In this document: positions 16,594-25,654 of the stretch, piece by piece
Position numbering within the stretch: the stretch's first letter is position 1
How the letters are laid out: each line of letters opens with the position of its first letter
Source: Paenibacillus_I sp035510375
GTDB lineage: Bacteria; Bacillota; Bacilli; Paenibacillales; Paenibacillaceae
DNA length: 64,000 nt
NCBI RefSeq assembly: GCF_035510375.1
Contig: NZ_DATKHG010000030.1
Direction: 5' to 3' (one strand)
Notes under the pieces: model-generated
What the model saw: the letters and a program-made list of their open reading frames with translations, nothing else
What the model was told of the DNA's origin: nothing
Databases searched by the model: none
Position numbers and translations under genes: made by a program

Positions 16594-17049
16594 ATGTTCA
16601 AGGACAATACGGGCAAGCGGGCAGCCGTTACCGACACGTTGATCGGACAAGGAACGGCCGCGGAGGGCAAGATCGAGTGTGACGCGGGTCTTCGTATCGA
16701 AGGGGAATACCGGGGAAAGATCCTCTGCAAGGGGGATGTCGTTATCGGCGAATGCGGCATCGCCCGGGCCGATATCGAGGCGCGCGACGTAACGGTAGCC
16801 GGCAAAGTATACGGCGACATCCAGACGAGCGGCCGGCTGACGGTCACTTCCTCGGGCGAGCTGCACGGCAATGTTTCGGCGAAATCGCTCATCATGCAGG
16901 ATGGCGCCGTGCTGAACGGGCAATGCCATATGGAAAAAGCGTCCGCTCTCCGCCCCGCGGGCGCGCGCGGCGCTTCCGACGACCCGTCTTCCGCCTCGGC
17001 AAGCGCCGGCGAGGAACAGACGGAAACGAAGGCGAAGCAAGCCGGTTGA
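16594..17049 (+). CDS. Bactofilin (polymer-forming cytoskeletal protein)
   Basis: The 151-residue product has the beta-helix repeat of bactofilins: DTLIGQGTAAEGKIECDAGLRI, EGEYRGKILCKGDVVIGE, ADIEARDVTVAGKVYGDIQT and SGRLTVTSSGELHGNVSAK, about residues 12-110. The tail is disordered. Bactofilins form filaments without nucleotides and scaffold wall enzymes. GGAGGACTAATCACA places the ATG five bases after the peptidase stop, supporting a two-gene operon. A symmetrical terminator follows. Confidence 0.95.
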   Translation: MFKDNTGKRAAVTDTLIGQGTAAEGKIECDAGLRIEGEYRGKILCKGDVVIGECGIARADIEARDVTVAGKVYGDIQTSGRLTVTSSGELHGNVSAKSLIMQDGAVLNGQCHMEKASALRPAGARGASDDPSSASASAGEEQTETKAKQAG

Positions 17050-17060
17050 GCCCGTACATA

Positions 17061-17099
17061 TACGTAAAAGCCCCCGTTCCATTCGGGGGCTTTTACGTA
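17061..17099. terminator. Bidirectional terminator between bactofilin and ptsI
   Basis: A perfect palindromic hairpin TACGTAAAAGCCCCC/GGGGGCTTTTACGTA; each arm provides a T-run for one strand. It ends both convergent operons. Confidence 0.9.
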
Positions 17100-17106
17100 T
17101 TGGAAT

Positions 17107-18849
17107 TTATGCGTTGGCCGCAAACGCGTCAAGCGCCTGGCGAACTTCCTCCGGCGTATCCATGTCGAGCACCCGCTCCACCAACGCTTCGCATGCGGAT
17201 TTGTCCAAGCCGGCAACCTTCTGCTTGATCGAGGGAATCGCGGACGGCGACATGCTCCACTCATGCAGGCCGAAACCGATGAGCAGCGGAGCGGCCGCGG
17301 GGTCTCCCGCCATGCTGCCGCACATCCCCGTCCACTTGCCGTGCTTGACGGAGGCGTCGATGACGTTCTTAATCAAGCGCAGGACGGCCGGATGGAAGTA
17401 ATCGTACAGGTAGGACACTTTTTCGTTCATCCGGTCGACGGCGACGGTATATTGGACCAGATCGTTCGTGCCGATGCTGAAAAAGTCGGCCTCGCGCGCA
17501 AACCGGTCGGCCAACAGCGCCGCGGACGGGATCTCGATCATAATGCCGACCTGCGTCCCTTCGCCTGCAGCCGCGCCTTCCGATACAAGCTGCGCTCTGA
17601 CCTCTTCATACAGCGCTTTCGCCTCGCGCCACTCTCCCATGCCCGAGATCATCGGGAACATGATATGGACCGGACCGTGCGCGCTTGCCCTGATGATGGC
17701 CCTAAGCTGCGTGACGAACAAGTCCTTCCTGTCGAGGCACAGCCGGACGGCCCGATAACCCAGGAACGGATTGAGCTCGTGCGGCAAGCTTAAGTACGGC
17801 AGCTCCTTGTCTCCGCCGATATCAAGCGTCCGGATGACGACCGGCCGGCCTTCCATCGCGAGAACGGCAGCCTTGTAGGCTTCGTACTGCGTATTTTCAT
17901 CCGGCATTTCGCTCCGGCTCATATACAGAAATTCCGTGCGGTACAGGCCGACCCCTTCGGCGCCTTTGCCCGGCAGGCCTTGCGCTTCCTCCGGCGTGCC
18001 GATATTGGCCGCCACCTCGATCCGGAAGCCGTCCTTCGTGACCGCCGGCTTGCCCGCGTATTGCTGCAGCGCGCGGTTTTCCTCTTCTTCCTGCCGCTGT
18101 TGCCGCTCATACCGGTTGACCGTGGCGGGTTCCGGATACAAAATACAGGTGCCCGTCGAACCGTCAAGTATCAAGCGGTCCCCATGCCCGATTCGGTCCA
18201 CGCTATTCCCAAGTCCGAGCACCGCTGCGATGCCGAGCGAATTGGCCAGAATGGCCGTGTGGGACGTTTTGCCGCCGACGCGGGTAACGAAACCGAGCAC
18301 GAACCGCTTGTCGAGCTGCACGGTATCCGACGGGGACAGATCGTCCGCCACGATAATGACCGGCTTGTCGATATCCTCCAGACGGCTGCCGTTATTGCCC
18401 GACAGGTGACGGAGCAGCCGGTTCCCGACGTCCCGCACGTCGGCCGCCCGCTCCTGCATATAGGCGTTCGCCATGCCTTCAAAAATACCGGCGACCTGCT
18501 TGACGGTGCGGTGCACCGCCGTTTCCGCGTTCCATCTGCCGTCGCGGATCAGCTTTTCCATCGGGGGGTAGAAAGCGGGATCGTTCAGGAAGCCGACCTG
18601 CCCCTTCAGAATGCCGGCCTTTTCTTCCCCGAGCGTTTCCGCCGCGCGCTCGATCAGGCCGTTCAGCTCTTCGACGCAGCTCGCTTTCGCCGTTTGAAGC
18701 CGATTCAGCTCGCTGTTCGGGTCATCGGTGCTCCGCTCCGCGCTTTCGTCGAACCGGAACGGTTTATAGACGAACGCTTCCCCGATCCGGACGCCCTTGG
18801 ATACGCCCAAGCCTTGCAGCGGAAGCTCCGCCATTGCCGTCTCTCCCAT
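17107..18849 (-). CDS. ptsI: PTS enzyme I (phosphoenolpyruvate-protein phosphotransferase)
   Basis: Enzyme I takes phosphate from phosphoenolpyruvate and passes it to HPr. The 580-residue product has the phospho-histidine site GGKTSHTAI (His197), the C-terminal TIM-barrel motifs RTEFLYM, RTLDIGGDKELPYL and the SIGTNDLVQYTVAVDRMNE signature followed by GMCGSMAGD with the catalytic Cys. AGGAGG lies nine bases before this ATG; a second ATG 15 bases on is possible. It is the last gene of the fructose PTS operon, 20 bases after HPr. Confidence 0.96.
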   Translation of the reverse strand: MGETAMAELPLQGLGVSKGVRIGEAFVYKPFRFDESAERSTDDPNSELNRLQTAKASCVEELNGLIERAAETLGEEKAGILKGQVGFLNDPAFYPPMEKLIRDGRWNAETAVHRTVKQVAGIFEGMANAYMQERAADVRDVGNRLLRHLSGNNGSRLEDIDKPVIIVADDLSPSDTVQLDKRFVLGFVTRVGGKTSHTAILANSLGIAAVLGLGNSVDRIGHGDRLILDGSTGTCILYPEPATVNRYERQQRQEEEENRALQQYAGKPAVTKDGFRIEVAANIGTPEEAQGLPGKGAEGVGLYRTEFLYMSRSEMPDENTQYEAYKAAVLAMEGRPVVIRTLDIGGDKELPYLSLPHELNPFLGYRAVRLCLDRKDLFVTQLRAIIRASAHGPVHIMFPMISGMGEWREAKALYEEVRAQLVSEGAAAGEGTQVGIMIEIPSAALLADRFAREADFFSIGTNDLVQYTVAVDRMNEKVSYLYDYFHPAVLRLIKNVIDASVKHGKWTGMCGSMAGDPAAAPLLIGFGLHEWSMSPSAIPSIKQKVAGLDKSACEALVERVLDMDTPEEVRQALDAFAANA

Positions 18850-18869
18850 CTTGCTTCGCCTCCTTCGTC

Positions 18870-19142
18870 TCAGGCTTCGCCGAAGCCGCTCTCAACCAGC
18901 GCCGACAGCTCCTCAATCGCCTGATCCTCATCCGGACCGTCCGCGGAGAGCGTGACAACCGACCCTTTTTCCAGACCGAGCGTCATCAGGTTCAGGATGC
19001 TTTTGCCGTCGGCCACATTGTCCGTTCCCTCTGGCTGAAGCGTAATCTTCGATTCGAAACGGCCCGCCTTCTCGGTAAAAAGCTGCGCCGGCCGGATATG
19101 GAAGCCCGCGTCGTTGCGTATCGTCACTTGAATGCTTTTCAT
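18870..19142 (-). CDS. HPr-family phosphocarrier protein
   Basis: A 90-residue phosphocarrier. The active histidine is His15 in DAGFHIRPAQ, and the regulatory serine region is GKSILNLMTLGL (Ser48, matching Ser46 of classical HPr), so HPr kinase could act on it. The protein differs from typical Bacillus PtsH at several positions (HIRPAQ rather than HARPA), so it could be a fructose-operon HPr (FPr-like) rather than the general one. GGAAGGAGCT precedes ATG 19142; an upstream GTG in frame lacks a site. Confidence 0.92.
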   Translation of the reverse strand: MKSIQVTIRNDAGFHIRPAQLFTEKAGRFESKITLQPEGTDNVADGKSILNLMTLGLEKGSVVTLSADGPDEDQAIEELSALVESGFGEA

Positions 19143-19172
19143 CTTGGTAGCTCCTTCCTTGTTCACCCCGGA

Positions 19173-19625
19173 TCAGATCGATCCCAACAGGTCCTTCAGT
19201 TCATCCGCGCTCGAAACCTCCATCAAGCGGTTGCGGAACGTCTCGTCGATCAGCTTGCGCGAAATGGCGATCAGGATTTGCAGATGCTCGTTGCTCGCCG
19301 CCGCTTCCGGCACCGCGATCAGCAGCACCACCTTGACCGGCTCGCCGTCGAGCGACTGCCACTCGAGCGGCTGCGACAGCTTGGCGAACGCAAGTCCGGC
19401 CTTCGTCACGCCCGGCGATTTGCCGTGCGGAATGGCGACGCCGAAGCCGATGCCCGTCGAGCCGTTCGACTCGCGCGTCAGGACGGCGTCGGTGTAAGCC
19501 GCTTTGTCGGACAGGCAGCCCGCTTCCTCCAGCCCGTCCGCCAAAGCCTTGATAGCAGCGGTCTTGTCGGCTGCGGACAGCGGGATTTTGATCGATTTTT
19601 CGTCAAGCAAGGCAGTAATATTCAT
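19173..19625 (-). CDS. PTS fructose-type EIIA
   Basis: A 150-residue EIIA of the fructose/mannitol type that receives phosphate from HPr. The phospho-histidine is His67 in GFGVAIPHGKSPGV, preceded by LTRESNGSTGIG, and the C-terminal PEAAASNEHLQILIAISRKL matches the family. ATG 19625 is used because AGGAGGAAACCCTA precedes it. In many bacteria EIIA is fused to EIIBC; here it is a separate protein 38 bases downstream of the EIIBC gene. Confidence 0.94.
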   Translation of the reverse strand: MNITALLDEKSIKIPLSAADKTAAIKALADGLEEAGCLSDKAAYTDAVLTRESNGSTGIGFGVAIPHGKSPGVTKAGLAFAKLSQPLEWQSLDGEPVKVVLLIAVPEAAASNEHLQILIAISRKLIDETFRNRLMEVSSADELKDLLGSI

Positions 19626-19663
19626 TAGGGTTTCCTCCTGTTCGGTCATGCATGATACATGGA

Positions 19664-21043
19664 TTAATCGGCTAGCGGCAATCTTTTCTTCAGAACCATC
19701 AGCATAAGCGCCGTTACAATGGTGCCGATCAGAATGGCCAGGGCGTACATGCCCACTTGGCCGACGGCGTTCGGAATCAAAAGGACGAACGCGCCGCCGT
19801 GAGGTGCCCGAAGCGTTGCGTCAAACAGCATGGATAAGGCGCCCGTTACAGCCGAACCTGCCATGATGGACGGAATAACCCGGAAAGGATCGCCCGCCGC
19901 GAACGGAATGGCTCCTTCCGTGATGAACGACAAACCGAGCACGGACGCCGCTTTGCCAGCATTTCTTTCTTCTTTCGTAAACCTTTTCGGTCCGATCAGG
20001 GTAGCCAGCCAAAGACCGAGCGGAGGCGTCATACCGGCAGCCATAACCGCCGCCATCGGACCGTATACTTCGTTGGCGACCAAGCCTACTGCAAATGTGT
20101 AAGCAGCTTTGTTCACGGGTCCGCCCATATCGAACGCCATCATCGCGCCAAGCAGCAGGCCAAGCAATACCGCGTTGGCGGAACCGATGGATGTCAGCCA
20201 GTTCGTCAACCCGTCCATAATGGCTTTAACCGGTTCGCCGACGACATAAATCATCAGCAAGCCGACAACCGCGGAAGCGAGCAGCGGAATAAGAAGAATA
20301 GGCTTCAAGCCCTCAAGGTTTCTCGGCATTTTGATGTAATCCCGCAGCCATCTCGCCGCATAACCCGCGATGAAACCGGAGATGATGCCGCCGATAAAGC
20401 CGGCGCCCGTCTGGGAAGCGAGCATGCCGCCGATCAAACCGGGCGCAAGACCGGGCTTCTCGGCGATCGAGAACGCGATGAAGCCGGACAGTATCGGCAC
20501 CATCAGGGCGAAAGCGGCCCCGCCTCCGATGCTCATCAGAGCGGCGGCCAGCGTACCCTCTTCTTCGAACGCCTTGATGCCGAATACGAACGACAGCGCG
20601 ATGAGAAGACCGCCGGCGACGACCAGAGGAAGCATGTGCGACACGCCTGTCATCAAATGCTTGTAAGGACCCGAGCGCGCCGCGCTGCGGTTAGCTTTGC
20701 TCTGCTCCACTTGTTTCATGTATGCATCCGCGGAAGCGGGTTCCAGCGCAAGCGCTTGCTCGAGCAGGCCGTTCGGATTTTTGATCGCTTGCGCGACCGG
20801 CACCTTCACGACCGGCTTTCCTTCGAATCGTCCTTCCAGCACATCCGTATCCGCGGCTACGATGATCGCATGCGCTTCGGCAATCTCCGCGTCGGTGAAT
20901 TCATTCTCTACCCCGACCGCGCCGCGCGTTTCCACCTTGATCGGGATGTCTTTGTCTTTCGCCGCTTTCAGGAGCGACTCCGCAGCCATGTACGTATGGG
21001 CCACGCCGGTCGGGCAAGCGGTTACCGCAAGAATCTTCTTCAT
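19664..21043 (-). CDS. fruA: PTS fructose-type EIIBC
   Basis: The 459-residue permease imports fructose with phosphorylation to fructose 1-phosphate. The N-terminal IIB domain (residues 1-100) has the phospho-cysteine Cys10 in TACPTGVAHTYMAAE. The IIC domain (about 125-459) has eight to ten membrane segments and motifs such as PGLAPGLIGGMLASQTGAGFIGGIISG (seen in part) and MGGPVNKAAYTF. AAGGAGGAAAAAGTCC precedes ATG 21043. The EIIA domain is encoded by the next gene. Confidence 0.95.
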   Translation of the reverse strand: MKKILAVTACPTGVAHTYMAAESLLKAAKDKDIPIKVETRGAVGVENEFTDAEIAEAHAIIVAADTDVLEGRFEGKPVVKVPVAQAIKNPNGLLEQALALEPASADAYMKQVEQSKANRSAARSGPYKHLMTGVSHMLPLVVAGGLLIALSFVFGIKAFEEEGTLAAALMSIGGGAAFALMVPILSGFIAFSIAEKPGLAPGLIGGMLASQTGAGFIGGIISGFIAGYAARWLRDYIKMPRNLEGLKPILLIPLLASAVVGLLMIYVVGEPVKAIMDGLTNWLTSIGSANAVLLGLLLGAMMAFDMGGPVNKAAYTFAVGLVANEVYGPMAAVMAAGMTPPLGLWLATLIGPKRFTKEERNAGKAASVLGLSFITEGAIPFAAGDPFRVIPSIMAGSAVTGALSMLFDATLRAPHGGAFVLLIPNAVGQVGMYALAILIGTIVTALMLMVLKKRLPLAD

Positions 21044-21057
21044 GGACTTTTTCCTCC

Positions 21058-22020
21058 TTATAGACGGTTTAAGGCCGGCTCTGTAATGGTGACCGCGTTC
21101 AACATCGCTCTTACTTCTTCCAATCCGCATACCTCGGTTCCCGGCTTGGAAGCCGTCACCGTTCCCGCCGCCGAGGACCAGCGGGCTGTTTCCTCCAAGG
21201 TCTTGCCGTGCAGCATACCGTACACGATTGCGGCAACCATCGAATCGCCCGCGCCGACCGTGCTGAGCGGCGTAATCGGAGCCGGATAGGCGCGAAACGC
21301 TTCTTCCGCGCTCACGACCAGCGAGCCTTTGCCGCCCATGGATACCGCTACCAGCTTGATCCCTTTGGCGATCAGGCTCCGCGCTGCCCGGACAATCGCC
21401 TCGTCGCTGTCAAGCGTCCGGCCGAGCAACGCTTCCAGCTCATGAATGTTCGGCTTGACGGCGTAGGGCGCAGCCTCGATGCCGATTCGGAACGCCTCGC
21501 CGTCCGCGTCCAGCACCGCCCGCACACCGTGCTCGTTCGCGATTGCGATTAATGTCCGGTAAAAATCCGGCGGCGCGCCCTGGGGCAGACTGCCGGCCAG
21601 CACGACGGCGGAGGCGGAAGCGGCCTCTTCGCGGAAGCGGGCGCAGAACCGGTCAAGCAACGCGCCGTCCACCGTAAAGCCTTTTTCATTGAGCTCGGTC
21701 GTCTGTTGGGTGGACCGGTCGACGACCTTCAGATTGGTCCTCGTCTCGCCGTCCGTTTGCACGAACCCGTTCCGGATGCCGAGCGATTTCAGCTTTTCGG
21801 CGATGATGCCGCCTTGATGACCTGCCAGAATGCCGCAGGCCGTCACCTCCGTCTCGAATCGTTTAAGCACCTTGGCGACGTTGATGCCTTTGCCGCCCGC
21901 ATCGGTACGCATCTCTTGAATCCGGTTCAACCCGCCGTACTCGAACTGTTCGATCGTGACGGTTTTGTCGAGCGCCGGGTTAAGCGTAACCGTAATGACT
22001 GGCGATGCTGAATCCGTCAT
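21058..22020 (-). CDS. fruK: 1-phosphofructokinase
   Basis: FruK converts fructose 1-phosphate to fructose 1,6-bisphosphate with ATP. The 320-residue PfkB-family protein has the substrate-binding VTLNPALDKTV start, RTDAGGKGINVAKVL, and the C-terminal anion hole and catalytic Asp in VGAGDSMVAAIVYG. Its ATG overlaps the stop of the DeoR gene as ATGA, so regulator and kinase are translationally coupled, as in the Bacillus fruRKA arrangement. Confidence 0.95.
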   Translation of the reverse strand: MTDSASPVITVTLNPALDKTVTIEQFEYGGLNRIQEMRTDAGGKGINVAKVLKRFETEVTACGILAGHQGGIIAEKLKSLGIRNGFVQTDGETRTNLKVVDRSTQQTTELNEKGFTVDGALLDRFCARFREEAASASAVVLAGSLPQGAPPDFYRTLIAIANEHGVRAVLDADGEAFRIGIEAAPYAVKPNIHELEALLGRTLDSDEAIVRAARSLIAKGIKLVAVSMGGKGSLVVSAEEAFRAYPAPITPLSTVGAGDSMVAAIVYGMLHGKTLEETARWSSAAGTVTASKPGTEVCGLEEVRAMLNAVTITEPALNRL

Positions 22021-22802
22021 GCTTCATCACTTCCCGCTCTAGTTAGTGTGACGTCGATCCCCGCTTCCTCCAGCTGCCGGGCGGCGCCGGACGACAAGCC
22101 GTCGTCGACGATGACTTGGTCGATTTCCGACAGATCGGCTACCTTCGCGAACGAGACGGTGCCGAACTTGCTGTGATCGGCCAAGAGCGTGACATGGGCG
22201 GCGGACAAGATCATCTGCTTCTTGACGGCGGCCTCCACCATGTTCGGTGTGGTCAGGCCCGCGTTGATGTCCAGGCCGTTGGTGGCCATGAACGCTTTGT
22301 TGACGCGTATGGCGGCAATCGCCTTTTCCGCCAGCGGACCGACCATAGCCAACGTCTCTTGCCTTAGTATGCCCCCGGTCAGAATTAACTCGATTTCCTT
22401 GCGGCCCGCCAGTTCCTCCGCCGCCATCAACGAGTTCGTGACGACCGTCAGTCGGCTGAAGCCCTTCAGCAGCTTGGCCACATAGAAAGTGGTCGTTCCC
22501 GAATCGAGCAGCAGGCTGTCTCCGTCCCTAACGGTCGCAACTGCCGCTTTGGCGACGGCCTCCTTCTGGGCGCGGTACCGGTCTTCCTTCTCGGAGAAAG
22601 GCGGTTCCGCGTTATCGTCCCGAAACGCTACCGCTCCGCCGTGCGTCCGCCGCAGCTCGCCCGCTTCCTCCAGCCCTTTCAAATCTCTTCTGACGGTCGA
22701 TTCCGACACGCCGAAGCTCTGGGCCAGCTCTTGAACGGAAGCACGTTTATGCGTTTGGATATAGTCGACAATTTTCTGCTTGCGCTCTTCTTCGAACAGC
22801 AT
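22017..22802 (-). CDS. fruR: DeoR-family regulator of the fructose operon
   Basis: A 261-residue regulator. The N-terminal helix-turn-helix is ASVQELAQSFGVSESTVRRDLKGLEEAGELRRTHGGA (about residues 20-56), and the C-terminal sugar-phosphate sensor domain carries LLLDSGTTTFYVAKLL and ATNGLDINAGLTTPN. Fructose 1-phosphate is the likely inducer, by family. ATG 22802 has AAAGGTGG upstream; the longer open frame is not needed. It is the first gene of the operon and probably controls its own promoter at 22904-22941. Confidence 0.93.
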   Translation of the reverse strand: MLFEEERKQKIVDYIQTHKRASVQELAQSFGVSESTVRRDLKGLEEAGELRRTHGGAVAFRDDNAEPPFSEKEDRYRAQKEAVAKAAVATVRDGDSLLLDSGTTTFYVAKLLKGFSRLTVVTNSLMAAEELAGRKEIELILTGGILRQETLAMVGPLAEKAIAAIRVNKAFMATNGLDINAGLTTPNMVEAAVKKQMILSAAHVTLLADHSKFGTVSFAKVADLSEIDQVIVDDGLSSGAARQLEEAGIDVTLTRAGSDEA

Positions 22803-22903
22803 ATCCGGCCACCTTTCAGTAAACGCTTTCCATCTCCCGCTCATATTTGATTGATAACTGTTCAATAACCGTGGGATGCGCCCAACTTTTTTGCTCGTTT
22901 GTG

Positions 22904-22932
22904 ATTATATATGATTGTTTATAAACTGTAAA
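22904..22932 (-). promoter_or_regulatory. Sigma-A promoter of the fructose operon
   Basis: On the minus strand TTTACA (22927-22932) and TATAAT (22904-22909) are 17 bases apart, about 100 bases before fruR. Confidence 0.85.
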
Positions 22933-22941
22933 GCGTTTTAC
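22928..22941. promoter_or_regulatory. Candidate FruR operator
   Basis: GTAAAGCGTTTTAC is a near-perfect palindrome overlapping the -35 hexamer. The position suits repression by FruR. It resembles a catabolite-response element but does not match that consensus in phase. Confidence 0.5.
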
Positions 22942-23278
22942 GCACAACCTATGAGCTTATATGCGCACAAATAAGCATGCAATATCGGTTTTCAGCTGAA
23001 ACGCGGAATCCGCCGCGGCCGGGCGACCGCGTCTCTGCCGGATATCTTTCGACGTCCCGCCGCTCGATGGTGCGCCGGGACACTTGCAGCTGCCCGCGAG
23101 CCATCCGCCCACCCCTCTAAGGTGCGCGCCGGTAGATGGCGGGGAGGGGTCGCGCCGTTAGCGGCATGCCGTTCCGCTTTCCGTACGAAAATGGGTGAGG
23201 GGGCTTGGCCCCTCTCTCGTCCGCCCCGCCCGGACTCGCATAGTGAGACAATGCGAGCTTCTGGACACGCCGCCACGC
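22942..23278. other. Intergenic region without a recognisable gene
   Basis: About 340 GC-rich bases between the fru promoter and the terminator of the next minus-strand gene. Short frames here show no ribosome site or family match. A GAGGGGG/CCCCTC hairpin near 23197-23216 is the only local structure I notice. Confidence 0.5.
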
Positions 23279-23301
23279 AAAAAGGCGGCTTTCGCCGCCT
23301 G
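23279..23301 (-). terminator. Terminator after the hypothetical gene at 23312
   Basis: AGGCGGC/GCCGCCT hairpin (23283-23300) followed on the minus strand by TTTTTG. Confidence 0.8.
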
Positions 23302-23311
23302 CCGCCTTTCG

Positions 23312-23668
23312 CTATTCTTCTTCCGCTTTGTTTAATCCTGCATCCGCCCGTGGATCCGCCTCCGCTGCCGCCCCGTGGGCCGGACCCGCCGCGCCGCCGC
23401 GCCGCCCGGCCGACGCGTACTTGTCGTAACGCCCGTCCAACTCCTTGGCTATGGAACGGTACAGCTTCGTTTCCTCCACAATCGGATCGCTGGCCGTCTG
23501 AATCCGGATCTCGTATTTCGGCGACAGCCGCGCCCTGACGATCCGTTCCTTGTCCCCGGCCTCCAAAGGCCCGTCCGTCAACCGGTCCGCCAATTCCTTC
23601 TCCAATTCATCCGCCGGTTTGCGGCGATCGCCATCGTCATTGCCGCCGTTTAGGTCCACGCGACTCAC
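23312..23668 (-). CDS. Hypothetical hydrophilic protein
   Basis: I do not recognise a family. The 118-residue protein is highly charged: an acidic start (NGGNDDGDRRKPADELEKELADRL), a more ordered centre (SPKYEIRIQTASDPIVEETKLYRSIAKELDGRYDKYA), and an Ala/Gly/Glu-rich disordered tail. No signal peptide or membrane segment is present. GGGAAGGAAG lies just before the ATG, and a terminator follows the stop, so it is probably a real single gene. Confidence 0.65.
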   Translation of the reverse strand: MSRVDLNGGNDDGDRRKPADELEKELADRLTDGPLEAGDKERIVRARLSPKYEIRIQTASDPIVEETKLYRSIAKELDGRYDKYASAGRRGGAAGPAHGAAAEADPRADAGLNKAEEE

Positions 23669-23736
23669 TTCCTTCCCGTCGTCTCACGTTCCGGTTGTAG
23701 TATCCGAGTGTCCGATCCACGTTATGCGTTCACATG

Positions 23737-24630
23737 TCATTCGCCGTGCTTGAACGGCGTCCCCGTTCCCGGCTCTCCCTCCGACTCCGCGCTTTGAAGC
23801 ACCTGCAGCAGCTCGTCGTGAATATGGCCGTTGGTCGCCACGACATTGCGCACGCCGAGATGATACGGCTCCCCCTTCATATCCGTGACGCGGCCGCCCG
23901 ATTCCTGGATGAGCAAATACCCGGCCGCCATATCCCACGCATTCAGCCCGACTTCCCAGAACGCGCTGAGGCGCCCCGCCGCGACATAGGCCAGGTGCAG
24001 CGCCGCCGAGCCGTTCGACCGCACATTCCGCACCTTCGGCACGACTGCCAGCAGCTGGCGCATGTTGAGCGGCAGCGCGGCGCCGCCATACGGCGGAAAG
24101 CCGGTGGCGACGAGGCTTTCGCGCAGAACGGCATCCGGCGAAACCCGCATCCGTTTGCCGTGTACATACGCGCCTTTGCCCTTCTCCGCGATGAACAGCT
24201 CGTCACGCGAGGGGTCGTAGACGACGCCGAGAATGACTTCGCCTTTGCAGGCCAACGCGATCGAGACGCAGAAAAACGGAAAACCGTGCACGAAATTGGT
24301 CGTGCCGTCGATCGGATCGACAATCCATAAATATTCCGCATCCATCACGTCCCGCAGCGCCGCCGACGACGCTTCCGGCCCCGGCTCCACGCCTTCCTCG
24401 CCGAGGAAGGAATGATCCGGGAAATGGGTCATGATCAAATTCCGGATCATGGTTTCGGCGCCTTTATCGACCTCAGTTACAAGATCGCCGGGCGAGCTTT
24501 TTATGTTCAGGCTCGTAAAGCCCCCTAATTTCGTCTTGATCCACTCGCCCGCTTTGGACGCGCTGTTGATCGCCACCGCGGCGAAGCTTTTCCGGCCGAC
24601 GATCGGCTCGATTCTTGAATCGCTCACCAT
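23737..24630 (-). CDS. Inositol monophosphatase family protein
   Basis: A 297-residue Mg-dependent phosphatase of the IMPase/SuhB family. Metal-site motifs are GDLVTEVDKGAE, FLGEEG, the signature WIVDPIDGTTNFVHGFP, and the second Asp motif LNAWDMAAGYLLIQESGGRVTD. Likely substrates are inositol phosphates or related sugar phosphates. AAAGGAAAG precedes the start; GTG six bases earlier is an alternative. It is transcribed alone, 69 bases upstream of the hypothetical gene at 23312. Confidence 0.93.
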   Translation of the reverse strand: MVSDSRIEPIVGRKSFAAVAINSASKAGEWIKTKLGGFTSLNIKSSPGDLVTEVDKGAETMIRNLIMTHFPDHSFLGEEGVEPGPEASSAALRDVMDAEYLWIVDPIDGTTNFVHGFPFFCVSIALACKGEVILGVVYDPSRDELFIAEKGKGAYVHGKRMRVSPDAVLRESLVATGFPPYGGAALPLNMRQLLAVVPKVRNVRSNGSAALHLAYVAAGRLSAFWEVGLNAWDMAAGYLLIQESGGRVTDMKGEPYHLGVRNVVATNGHIHDELLQVLQSAESEGEPGTGTPFKHGE

Positions 24631-24732
24631 TATCACACTACTTTCCTTTCGCGATATCCAAGCCCTTCCAATCCTTGCTAATATACGCTTCCGTCAGGAG
24701 GAAAGTTTCGCTTTTTGCCTACCCGCCCGCGC

Positions 24733-25554
24733 CTAAATGTCTGCCAAGCCCTCGACAACCAGACGCGCCGCCAACAGGATGAGCGTCACACGCAGCAGCC
24801 AGAGCAGCGCCTTGCCGGACATTCGGCCCGCGATCGCGGCGCCGACTGTGCCGCCGATCCAGGCTCCCGGCGCAAGCGCCAGCACGAGCAGCCAGTCCGT
24901 TTCGCCCATCGCGGCGTGAACCCCGGTGCCGAGTATCGACGACAGGAAAATGACGAACATCGAGGTCGCCGTCGCCACATGGGGCGGGAAGCGGAACAGC
25001 AGCACCATAACCGGAACGAAAAGCGAGCCGCCGCCGATGCCGAACAGCCCCGAGACGAGCCCGACCGCAAAACCGATCAACAGCCCCGGCAGCATCGAAA
25101 AGCCGTACTCATGCTCCACGCCCTGCGCGTCGACAAACGTTCGGCTGATCGGCCACCTGCGCGCAGAAGGGCGCATATAATCCCGGGCGACAAGCAGCCC
25201 CGCCATCAGCAGCATGAAGCCGCCGAACACCAGCGAGAAAATGCCGCCCTGGAACTTGCTCGTGAGCGCCGATCCGGCCATCGCGGCCGGCCCGCTTGTC
25301 ATGAAGAGCAGCCAGCCGATTCTGAAATCGACCCGCTTCCGCTTCATGTACGACAAGGTGGACGAGAGCGCCGTGACGATCAATACCGCAAGCGAGGTGC
25401 CCACGGCCGTCGCAGGATCGATCGCACCGCCGGTAAGCTCGGGCCCGAGCAAGATGAGCATGGGCACAATAATGATACCGCCGCCAAGCCCCACCATGCT
25501 GCCGAACACCGCGGCGATCAAGCCGAGCGCCGCAAGTCCGATGATTTCCCACAT
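24733..25554 (-). CDS. TSUP (TauE/SafE) family membrane transporter
   Basis: The 273-residue protein has seven to eight hydrophobic segments with the family repeats GSMVGLGGGIIIVPMLILL near the N terminus and GLVSGLFGIGGGSLFVPVMVLL in the middle, each starting a four-helix half. TSUP proteins move sulfite, sulfoacetate or related organic anions; which one here cannot be told. GGAAGGAAGG precedes the ATG. It stands between suhB-like and fabI on the same strand without clear coupling. Confidence 0.92.
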   Translation of the reverse strand: MWEIIGLAALGLIAAVFGSMVGLGGGIIIVPMLILLGPELTGGAIDPATAVGTSLAVLIVTALSSTLSYMKRKRVDFRIGWLLFMTSGPAAMAGSALTSKFQGGIFSLVFGGFMLLMAGLLVARDYMRPSARRWPISRTFVDAQGVEHEYGFSMLPGLLIGFAVGLVSGLFGIGGGSLFVPVMVLLFRFPPHVATATSMFVIFLSSILGTGVHAAMGETDWLLVLALAPGAWIGGTVGAAIAGRMSGKALLWLLRVTLILLAARLVVEGLADI

Positions 25555-25654
25555 GCTGCAATGCCTTCCTTCCGGCCGCCACTTCCGTTAGCATGACCTC
25601 ATGTTGTGAAAAACACCGCCTGGTTCCCCGGGCGGTGTGCGAACGATCGCGGCT

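Noticed and set aside
22928..22941. Catabolite-response element at the fru promoter
   Set aside because: The palindrome GTAAAGCGTTTTAC is one base out of phase with the CcpA consensus and lacks its terminal CA; a FruR operator is the better reading.
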